In this document: positions 1-5,084 of the stretch, piece by piece
How positions within the stretch are numbered: position 1 is the first letter of the stretch
Layout: the number at the start of each line of letters is the position of its first letter
Origin: Acetobacteraceae bacterium
GTDB taxonomy: Bacteria; Pseudomonadota; Alphaproteobacteria; Acetobacterales; Acetobacteraceae
Assembly: GCA_003164305.1 (NCBI GenBank)
Contig: PLSZ01000192.1
Location: 1 to 5,084, forward strand
Direction: 5' to 3'
Length of the DNA: 5,084 nt
Notes under the pieces: generated by a model
Told to the model about the DNA's origin: nothing
The model's database searches: none
The model's input: only the letters and a program-made list of their open reading frames with translations
Position numbers and translations under genes: made by a program

Positions 1-2306
1 CCCAGACGCCGGCATCCTCAGCAACGGCCGCCGAAGCGCCATCCGCCGAAAAGATATTTGCGGAAAAGACTGGTGCGGACACGACTGTCGCCGAGAAGAC
101 TGGCGCCGAAACCACTGGTTCGGAAACGAAAGCCTCCGAAACGGGGAGGGTGGAGGCGAAACCGTCCGAAGCAAAGCCGGCCGAACCGAAGAATGCTGAA
201 ACGAAAGTCGCCGACGCCAGACCCGCCGAGCCAAAAGCCGCGGCGGAGCAAGCCGCCCCGTCGAAACACTCCGACCCCAGAAATGACGAGGCGAAAAGCG
301 CCAGGCAGAAAGGCATCGATCCCAAAGGCGCCGGAGCGAAGCGCAATGATCCCAAACGCGATGAAGCGGAAGAAATGGCCCGGTTACGGGAAACTCTCAC
401 GGCGAAGCTCGCGCAACTCAATGGCCTGACGGCAGCCAAAGCTCCGGTGGCGCCGCCGCCCTCGCCGCCGGCGCCATCCCAGGGTGCATCGCCCGGCCTT
501 ATTTCCGATGCCGCGTCGAGCGTGACGCATCCCGTTTCGTCTCCCGAAGGCGCCTCTCCCGGGGCCACCTCGCCGGGTGTCACTCCTCCCGCTCCGGTCG
601 AAAACGTCCAGCAGGTACCGCCGGAACCCGCCGCGGCGCCGCCGCTCTGTCTGGCGCCCGTCGATACGGCGACATGGCGTGGTCCGGACAGCTTCCTCGT
701 GCGCCTGGTCGCGCTCCGCCAGCAGATCGCCGCGTCAAAGGCTGACGCCGTCGATGTCGCCGCCCTGGCCGAGTTTTATCTGGCCAACGGTCTCGGCAAT
801 GAGGCGATGGCTGTCGCGGTCGAGGCATTGCAGGCGGACGCCGCGACGGAGGACCGCATCCGGTTATCCCGCGACGCCGATATCGCCAGACTGGTCAAGG
901 GCGAGCAACTTTCGCCCGACTCTCCCTTGCTGGCGACCCCGCCGGGTTGTCAGCGGCCCGACGCACCTCTGTGGCGTGCGCTCGCCGCGGCGGCGGCGTC
1001 CGATGCCGTGGGCGCCGCGCGCGATGCCGAGACGGTCGCGGCGTTTCTGCGCACATTGCCGGAGCCGCTGGGACGGGAACTGGCATTTCGGGTCGTGGCG
1101 GCGGTCAGTGACAACGTCGATGCCCTTCGAGCCATGGCCGGCGCCGTGCGAAACTCCACCAATGAACTTCCGGAAGATGAAGCGCGCCGGTTCCTGCTGC
1201 AGGCTCGCATCGCTGGCCTGACCGGCGATCGGGTAGACTACGCGGCGTTCCTGGAACGGGCGGCGCGGTTCGGCATGACCGTGCCCGGCGTGATCGCCAA
1301 AGCCAGGCTCGCGGCGTTACGAGCCTCCGGCGGCGGTCCGGACGCCGCCAATGGCGAGATGGTCCTCGCCGATATCGCGCGCACGTACCGCTATGAAGCT
1401 CTCGGTCAGAACGCCGCCGAACAATACGCGGAACTGAAGTTGCGGCGGCACGATTACGCGGCCGCCCTGGCGATCGCCGACGAGAGTGCCGGGCCTCGCG
1501 GTGCGCGCACGCGAGAGAGCCGCGGCGCCGGCGTGGTGGTACGCATTTTGCGCATGCTTTTCCTCGATCCCGGAACCGCGGCGCTGCCAGGCCCGGCGGA
1601 ACGGGTCGCGCTGTTTTTGCGCTATGGCGGTTACACCACACCAGGCGAGAAGGGCGACGATATCCGCCTGGCGGCGGCGCGATTGATGCTGACGCAACGG
1701 ATGGGTCACGCGGCGCTCGATACGCTACAGCAACTGTCAGGACCCGCCGCGGGTACCACTGACGTCATCCGCGTGCGGGCCACGGCGGAAGCGTACGACG
1801 GCGATCCCGCGAAGGCCCTGGATCTGGCGCACACGCTGCCGGACGACATCGCGTCGCGTCGGATCGTGGCTGAAGCGTTCCGGCGAACGAACAAAGCGGT
1901 TCCCGCCGCGCACCTGTTGGATGCCGCGGCCGGCTTCGCGGACCGGGCGCGCCGCGCCAGCCTGCTGTTCGAAGGCGAGGCGTGGAAAGACGCCGCTGAC
2001 GCATACTCGGCGTTACTGCGGGACCCCGCCCTGCCGGCCGCGAAGCGTGACGACATGGCGAGGCGTTATGCGCTCGCCGTCGCGATGACCGGCACGGCGG
2101 CGGCGGCGGCTCCGAAACTACCAGAAGACGCCGCGCGATTGTTGGCGGCGGTTCCGGCGGCTGCTTCCGGCGCGACCGGCTCGCCTCCTGGCCTGATCGT
2201 TTTGCGCGGTGCTCTGGACCGTGCCCGGCGCATCGAGACGCTGCTCGATCCGGCCACCGCCTCCCAGGCCACCGCCCCCCAGGCCACCACCGAACGGGGA
2301 TCGTAA
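1..2306 (+). CDS. Ala/Pro-rich helical-repeat (TPR-like) protein of a flagellar operon, 5' partial
   Basis: I do not recognise this gene as a named family. The frame is open from the left edge (first full codon at 3) to TAA at 2304-2306, so the true start is upstream; 767 residues are visible. The GTG at 150 is an unlikely start because the same Ala/Glu/Lys/Thr-rich composition runs on both sides of it. Visible residues 1-125 are low-complexity and charged, with ten-residue repeats (AEKTGADTTV, AEKTGAETTG) and DPR/DPK steps at residues 91, 106 and 116. Residues 125-146 look like a short amphipathic helix, and about 146-215 form a Pro/Ala/Ser-rich linker. From about 229 to 750 the sequence is Ala/Leu/Arg-rich helix pairs with TPR-like stretches (AEAYDGDPAKALDLA; GEAWKDAADAYSALLRDP). 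The only cysteines visible are 216 and 316. No membrane segment is seen, though a signal peptide or anchor could lie in the missing N-terminus. It ends 3 bases before flgF, so co-expression with rod genes is likely. A MotC-like periplasmic motor role is possible but unproven. Confidence 0.82.
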   Translation, partial: QTPASSATAAEAPSAEKIFAEKTGADTTVAEKTGAETTGSETKASETGRVEAKPSEAKPAEPKNAETKVADARPAEPKAAAEQAAPSKHSDPRNDEAKSARQKGIDPKGAGAKRNDPKRDEAEEMARLRETLTAKLAQLNGLTAAKAPVAPPPSPPAPSQGASPGLISDAASSVTHPVSSPEGASPGATSPGVTPPAPVENVQQVPPEPAAAPPLCLAPVDTATWRGPDSFLVRLVALRQQIAASKADAVDVAALAEFYLANGLGNEAMAVAVEALQADAATEDRIRLSRDADIARLVKGEQLSPDSPLLATPPGCQRPDAPLWRALAAAAASDAVGAARDAETVAAFLRTLPEPLGRELAFRVVAAVSDNVDALRAMAGAVRNSTNELPEDEARRFLLQARIAGLTGDRVDYAAFLERAARFGMTVPGVIAKARLAALRASGGGPDAANGEMVLADIARTYRYEALGQNAAEQYAELKLRRHDYAAALAIADESAGPRGARTRESRGAGVVVRILRMLFLDPGTAALPGPAERVALFLRYGGYTTPGEKGDDIRLAAARLMLTQRMGHAALDTLQQLSGPAAGTTDVIRVRATAEAYDGDPAKALDLAHTLPDDIASRRIVAEAFRRTNKAVPAAHLLDAAAGFADRARRASLLFEGEAWKDAADAYSALLRDPALPAAKRDDMARRYALAVAMTGTAAAAAPKLPEDAARLLAAVPAAASGATGSPPGLIVLRGALDRARRIETLLDPATASQATAPQATTERGS
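60..149 (+). repeat. 30-bp (10-codon) imperfect tandem repeat, coding
   Basis: Units at 60-89 and 90-119 encode AEKTGADTTV and AEKTGAETTG, matching at 8 of 10 residues. The DNA matches at 22 of 30 bases by hand count, and five of the eight differences are silent third-base changes. A third, more diverged unit at 120-149 encodes SETKASETGR. Downstream, GATCCCAAA recurs at 318 and 348, again 30 bases apart. The repeats lie in the low-complexity N-terminal part of the first gene and keep its frame. Confidence 0.7.
2253..2291 (+). repeat. 15-bp direct tandem repeat at the 3' end of the first gene
   Basis: Units at 2253-2267 and 2268-2282 differ at a single base (T at 2262, C at 2277). A partial third copy starts at 2283 (GCCACC). 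They encode ATASQ, ATAPQ and AT. The unit is a whole number of codons, so gain or loss of a copy would keep the frame. The array ends just before the flgF Shine-Dalgarno region. Confidence 0.75.
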
Positions 2307-2309
2307 CAA

Positions 2310-3059
2310 ATGGACACGACCGTCTATGTCGCACTGTCCGCCCAGGTCGCGCTGCAAAAGCAGTTGGAAACCGTGGCCAATAACATGGCCAACGCCAACA
2401 CGGCGGGTTTTAAGGCTGACCGGCCATTTTTCCAGTCGTATCTGGAGCCGCTGAGTGGCCCGGGTGGCGGCGTATCGTTTGTGCAGGATGCCGCCACCTA
2501 CATCGACCGGACGAGCGGTCCGATGGAGGTCACCGGCAATCCGCTCGATATCGCGCTTGACGGCGATGGTTTTCTGTCGGTCTCCGGACCTGGGGGCACC
2601 GAGTATACGCGCGACGGTCACTTGCGTGTCGGTCCGGACAGTACGCTGACGGATGCCGCCGGGCGCGCCGTGCTCGGCGCGGACGGGTCTCCGATCACCA
2701 TGCCGCCTGGCTTTTCGGATGTTCAGATCAAAAGCAATGGTAACATCAAGGTGTCGGTGAACGGCCGTCAGCAGGATGTCGGGCAGATCGGCATCGTTCG
2801 TCCAACCAACCAAACCGCTGTGCGTAAAGGCGGCGATGGCCTGCTGACGGCACCCGATGGCGAAATGCAACCGGCCACGCCCGATACCGGCGGCGCGCTT
2901 GTCGTGCAGGGATCGGTCGAGGGTTCGACCGTTCAGCCGATGAAGGAAATCGCGAACATGACCGAACTCAGCCGCGCTTATGAGCGCTTGCAAACCATGC
3001 TGTCCAATGAAAGCGACCGTGAGCGCAAGATGATCGATGCGCTTGGTCATTCAACTTAA
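2310..3059 (+). CDS. flgF: Flagellar basal-body proximal rod protein FlgF
   Basis: FlgF is a structural subunit of the proximal rod, the part of the flagellar driveshaft that crosses the periplasm; family members are exported by the flagellar type III apparatus and carry no cleaved signal peptide. The 249-residue length is close to enteric FlgF (about 251). The N-terminal rod motif NNMANANTAGFK lies at residues 24-35. The central D1 region holds NPLDIALDGDGFLSV (77-91) and YTRDGHLRV (99-107), both typical of FlgF/FlgG/FlgE proteins. The C-terminal helix includes GSVEGSTVQPMKEIANM (201-217) and the conserved SRAYE (221-225), which pairs with the N-terminal helix in the rod. FlgG is distinguished by an extra segment after its N-terminal motif that is absent here. 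The ATG at 2310 is three bases after the upstream stop, with GGGGA at 2296-2300 as a modest Shine-Dalgarno nine bases away. Translational coupling to the upstream gene is likely. Confidence 0.97.
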   Translation: MDTTVYVALSAQVALQKQLETVANNMANANTAGFKADRPFFQSYLEPLSGPGGGVSFVQDAATYIDRTSGPMEVTGNPLDIALDGDGFLSVSGPGGTEYTRDGHLRVGPDSTLTDAAGRAVLGADGSPITMPPGFSDVQIKSNGNIKVSVNGRQQDVGQIGIVRPTNQTAVRKGGDGLLTAPDGEMQPATPDTGGALVVQGSVEGSTVQPMKEIANMTELSRAYERLQTMLSNESDRERKMIDALGHST

Positions 3060-3070
3060 TCGACTTTCGC

Positions 3071-3078
3071 GGAAGGAA
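3071..3078 (+). promoter_or_regulatory. Shine-Dalgarno site of flgG
   Basis: GGAAGGAA at 3071-3078 contains AAGGA (3073-3077). It lies 11 bases before the ATG at 3089 and 14 before the adjacent ATG at 3092. Spacing favours the first ATG, while many FlgG proteins begin MRSL, which would match the second. The two choices differ by one Met. Confidence 0.65.
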
Positions 3079-3088
3079 CCGAACTCAA

Positions 3089-3874
3089 ATGATGCGCTCA
3101 CTTGGCATCGCGGCGACCGGCATGCAGGCCATGCAAACGCAGGTCGAAGTCATCTCCAACAACATCGCCAACGTCAACACGACCGGCTTCAAGCGTGGCC
3201 TCGCGTCGTTCCAGGACCTGTTGTACCAGTCAACGCAACAAGCGGGTACTTCATCGTCTGAAACCGGCACGCAATTGCCGACCGGGACGCAGATCGGGCT
3301 GGGCGTTCGTTCCTCCGGCACGACGCGCGTTCTGACTCAGGGCAGCCTGACCGAAACCGACAACCAGTTGGACGTCGCGATCGACGGCCGAGGCTACTTC
3401 GGTGTGCAATTGCCGAACGGAACCGTTGCCTACACGAGGGACGGCAGTTTCCGCATGTCGTCCACCGGCCAGATCGTTACGACTGATGGTTATACCGTCG
3501 AACCGACGATCGTGGTGCCGCCAACGTCCACCAACGTTTCGATTGACCAAAGTGGCGATGTGATCGCCACCGATGCCTCTGGCAAACAATCCACCGTTGG
3601 CCGCCTGCACCTTTACATGTTTCCCAACGAAGCCGGCCTCAACGCGCAAGGTGGCAACAATTACCTTGAAACCGACGCGTCGGGCAATCCGATCCAGGGT
3701 CTGCCGAACGATCCCGGTTTCGGTGTGGTCCGCCAGGGATACATCGAATCATCCAACGTGAATGTCGTGCAGGAGATCACCAATCTCATTACCGCGCAGC
3801 GGGCGTACGAGATGAACAGCAAAGTGATCGATGCCGCCGATCAAATGATGCAGACCACAACTCAACAACATTGA
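3089..3874 (+). CDS. flgG: Flagellar basal-body distal rod protein FlgG
   Basis: FlgG polymerises into the distal rod that passes through the P and L rings and joins the hook. The 261 residues match the usual size (about 260). The start MRSLGIAATGMQA is characteristic, followed by the rod motif NNIANVNTTGFKR (24-36) and FQDLLYQ (41-47). Residues about 48-74, with SSSETGTQLPTGTQIGLGVR at 55-74, correspond to the FlgG-specific segment known in Salmonella to separate straight rod from curved hook. Further family blocks are DNQLDVAIDGRGYFGVQLPNG (91-111), YTRDGSFRM (115-123) and, at the C-terminus, QGYIESSNVNVVQEITNLI (216-234) plus TAQRAYEMNSKVI (235-247). It lies 29 bases after flgF and 8 before flgA. 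It is a paralogue of FlgF with the rod motif at the same residue numbers. No defect is visible. Confidence 0.98.
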   Translation: MMRSLGIAATGMQAMQTQVEVISNNIANVNTTGFKRGLASFQDLLYQSTQQAGTSSSETGTQLPTGTQIGLGVRSSGTTRVLTQGSLTETDNQLDVAIDGRGYFGVQLPNGTVAYTRDGSFRMSSTGQIVTTDGYTVEPTIVVPPTSTNVSIDQSGDVIATDASGKQSTVGRLHLYMFPNEAGLNAQGGNNYLETDASGNPIQGLPNDPGFGVVRQGYIESSNVNVVQEITNLITAQRAYEMNSKVIDAADQMMQTTTQQH

Positions 3875-3877
3875 GGA
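3873..3877 (+). promoter_or_regulatory. Shine-Dalgarno site of flgA, overlapping the flgG stop
   Basis: GAGGA at 3873-3877 shares its first two bases with the flgG stop TGA (3872-3874) and lies five bases before the ATG at 3883. This decides the flgA start. The in-frame TTG at 3871 lies upstream of this site and has no comparable motif. A ribosome finishing flgG would cover the site, which suggests coupled translation. Confidence 0.75.
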
Positions 3878-3882
3878 ACATC

Positions 3883-4338
3883 ATGCGGTCCACAAACCTG
3901 TTCATTTTCGCGGCGGCCACCGCGGTATCGCTGGTGGGCGGCTCGCCGGCATGGAGCCAGGATGTCTGGCACACCACACGCGTGCTGTTGCCGGGGGACA
4001 TCATCCGTCAGGACGACGTCGTCGCGCATCCATTGCCGCGCCCGATGCCCGACGCACTGTTGTCCGACCGAAATATCGTCGGGCAGCAAATCAGGCGGCG
4101 AGTCGCGACCGATCGGCCATTGACCGCGCCGGATGTCGGGCCGCGCATGGCGGTACTGGCCAGCACGCCGGTTTCCGTGCTGTGGACCAGCGGTGCCCTG
4201 AGAATGGAGATGAGCGGACGAGCGGAGGAAAGCGGTGCGCTCGGCGACGAGGTCCGCGTTCTCAACCCGGGAAGCGGGCGTACCATTCGCGGGATCGTTT
4301 CCGGCGACGGCATGATCGAAGTTCGGAGCGCGCAATGA
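3883..4338 (+). CDS. flgA: Flagellar P-ring assembly chaperone FlgA (short form)
   Basis: FlgA is a periplasmic chaperone that helps FlgI assemble into the P ring around the rod. From the ATG at 3883 it has 151 residues. Residues 1-25 form a Sec signal peptide: MRST start, hydrophobic core NLFIFAAATAVSLVGG, and likely cleavage after A23 or S25. The mature protein enters directly into a SAF-like domain: LPGDIIRQDDV (36-46), then NIVGQQIRRRVATDRPLTAPDV (64-85). The C-terminal part has the FlgA pattern GALGDEVRVLNPGSGRTI (118-135) and GIVSGDGMIEV (137-147). Enteric FlgA is about 219 residues; the N-terminal domain found there is missing here, a short form I recall from other alphaproteobacteria. 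A TTG at 3871 would add four residues, but it precedes the Shine-Dalgarno site. The end overlaps flgH by four bases. The protein has no cysteine. The gene context makes an alternative SAF protein, such as the pilus protein CpaB, unlikely. Confidence 0.92.
   Translation: MRSTNLFIFAAATAVSLVGGSPAWSQDVWHTTRVLLPGDIIRQDDVVAHPLPRPMPDALLSDRNIVGQQIRRRVATDRPLTAPDVGPRMAVLASTPVSVLWTSGALRMEMSGRAEESGALGDEVRVLNPGSGRTIRGIVSGDGMIEVRSAQ
4325..4328 (+). promoter_or_regulatory. Shine-Dalgarno site of flgH
   Basis: GGAG at 4325-4328 lies six bases before the ATG at 4335, inside the last codons of flgA. It fixes the flgH start even though the same frame stays open upstream to about 3951. The residues after 4335 form a lipoprotein signal, while those before it do not resemble FlgH. 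Confidence 0.65.
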
Positions 4339-5075
4339 CCCGCGCCCGGAATTTTGTGTCGATCGCGATATTGCCCGCGATGCTGCTGACCGGCTGCGAT
4401 TCCTGGGATCATTTCCAGAAGCCGCCGGACATCAGCAGTCCTGGCGTCACCTCCGAAATTCCACCGCCCAGATCCAGTGCCGCGGCTTTCGCGGCGGCCG
4501 ACGTGCCGCCTCTGCCGCCGGCGATGACAGGCTCGCTGTGGCGCCAGGGATCGAAGACCTTCTTTCGCGATCAGCGGGCCCGCGGTGTTGGCGACCTGCT
4601 GACCGTGGCGGTCAATTTGCAGGAGCAGGCGGAATTCGCCAATGAATCCGATCTCAACCGGACGACCGCGAACACTGCTTCGCTGACAGGGTTGGGATCG
4701 CTGCTGGGACACATTTTACCCGGATTGCTCGTCACCAACCCCAGCGTTACCAGCGCGGGCAGCGACAGTACCACGGGAAAAGGCGACATCAAGCGTGCCG
4801 AGACACTTGTCATGAACGTCGCCGCGACGGTCGTGCAGGTGTTACCCAACAAGAACCTGGAAATCGTTGGCAGTCAGGAAATTCGATTGAACAACGAACT
4901 CCGCCAGTTGCAGGTCCGCGGCCTGGTCCGGCCGGAGGACATTCATTCGGATAACACGATCACGTCCGACAAGATCGCCGAGGCGCGCATCTCGTACGGC
5001 GGCCGCGGCGTGTCTTCGGATCTGCAGCGCCCGACCTGGGGGCAGGATGTTTTCAAACGCTTGTCGCCGTTCTGA
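4335..5075 (+). CDS. flgH: Flagellar L-ring lipoprotein FlgH
   Basis: FlgH forms the L ring, the outer-membrane bushing around the distal rod. The protein has 246 residues (enteric form 232). Residues 1-20 form a lipoprotein signal with lipobox LTGC and the lipidated Cys at 21; the next residue is Asp22. Residues about 22-64 are a Pro/Ser/Ala-rich linker. The FlgH core begins with TGSLWRQGSKTFFRDQRARG (65-84) and VGDLLTVAV (85-93). A Ser/Thr/Gly-rich stretch with a hydrophobic patch follows (about 107-145). The conserved C-terminal half has GKGDIKRAE (148-156), VVQVLPNKNLEIVGSQEI (166-183), RGLVRPEDI (195-203), IAEARISYGGRG (214-225) and the terminal KRLSPF. The ATG overlaps the flgA stop (ATGA, 4335-4338), which implies coupled translation. 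The gene is complete, ending at TGA 5073-5075. Only nine bases follow, so no terminator can be judged and the next gene, plausibly flgI, is out of view. Confidence 0.97.
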   Translation: MTRARNFVSIAILPAMLLTGCDSWDHFQKPPDISSPGVTSEIPPPRSSAAAFAAADVPPLPPAMTGSLWRQGSKTFFRDQRARGVGDLLTVAVNLQEQAEFANESDLNRTTANTASLTGLGSLLGHILPGLLVTNPSVTSAGSDSTTGKGDIKRAETLVMNVAATVVQVLPNKNLEIVGSQEIRLNNELRQLQVRGLVRPEDIHSDNTITSDKIAEARISYGGRGVSSDLQRPTWGQDVFKRLSPF

Positions 5076-5084
5076 GACTGTTGC

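Noticed and set aside
58..429. Lys/Arg/Pro-rich plus-strand frame at the left edge
   Set aside because: It is the out-of-frame reading of the repetitive start of the first gene. The in-frame reading continues without a stop for 767 residues.
1052..1110. LPEPLGRELAFRV in the first gene, resembling the FliK C-terminal core
   Set aside because: It sits mid-protein within helical repeats and lacks the surrounding beta-rich FliK domain. The resemblance is a few residues only.
1105..1641. Minus-strand frame of 178 codons inside the first gene
   Set aside because: The composition is dominated by Arg, Pro and Ala, with no family motif and no plausible ribosome site noted. It is antisense to a continuous coding frame.
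2095..2109. CGG repeated five times
   Set aside because: It encodes a short Ala run in an Ala-rich, GC-rich gene. It is common in such genomes and not evidence of a regulatory microsatellite.
2118..3050. Open frame of 310 codons on the minus strand opposite flgF
   Set aside because: It lies antisense to a clear flgF and the end of the preceding gene. It shows no recognisable motif and is Arg/His-rich, as expected for a shadow frame in GC-rich DNA.
3967..3972. TGGCAC, resembling the -24 element of a sigma-54 promoter
   Set aside because: No TTGC-type -12 element follows at the right spacing, and it lies inside flgA coding sequence.
3951..4334. Upstream extension of the flgH frame by 128 codons
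   Set aside because: It overlaps flgA and has no FlgH-like content. The lipoprotein signal and the Shine-Dalgarno site both place the start at 4335.
5076..5084. Sequence after the flgH stop
   Set aside because: Nine bases are too few to call a terminator, ribosome site or next gene.

Overview
The window is a compact, single-strand (+) stretch of a flagellar basal-body operon. It holds the end of a large, unrecognised Ala/Pro-rich gene followed by flgF, flgG, flgA and flgH. The high GC content, with G or C at most third codon positions, and the order flgF-flgG-flgA-flgH point to an alphaproteobacterium. In enteric bacteria flgA is divergent from flgBCDEFGHIJKL, so this order is different. A Rhodospirillales or Acetobacteraceae-like source is my best guess, but nothing in the window fixes the lineage.

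Layout: positions 1-2306 are one reading frame, open at the left edge, so its 5' end is missing (767 residues visible). It has a repetitive Ala/Glu/Lys/Thr-rich N-terminal part, a Pro/Ala/Ser-rich linker, and about 500 residues of Ala/Leu/Arg-rich helical repeats that resemble TPR/alpha-solenoid folds. Three bases later flgF (2310-3059, proximal rod) begins. After a 29-base gap comes flgG (3089-3874, distal rod). After 8 bases comes flgA (3883-4338, periplasmic P-ring chaperone, short form). The flgH gene (4335-5075, outer-membrane L-ring lipoprotein) overlaps flgA by four bases in an ATGA junction. The last 9 bases carry nothing identifiable.

The four recognised genes cover one assembly step: FlgF and FlgG build the rod across the periplasm, FlgA helps FlgI polymerise into the P ring around it, and FlgH forms the L ring in the outer membrane. 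FlgI is expected downstream but is not in the window. The tight junctions, and the lack of any promoter or terminator I could support, suggest one transcript that starts upstream of the window.

The least explained element is the first gene. Its linkage to rod and ring genes, its helical-repeat build and its single pair of cysteines in Pro-rich contexts make a periplasmic flagellar or motor accessory protein plausible, perhaps analogous to rhizobial MotC. That is inference from context and architecture, not a recognised family match. No CRISPR array, RNA gene, insertion sequence or prophage feature was seen.
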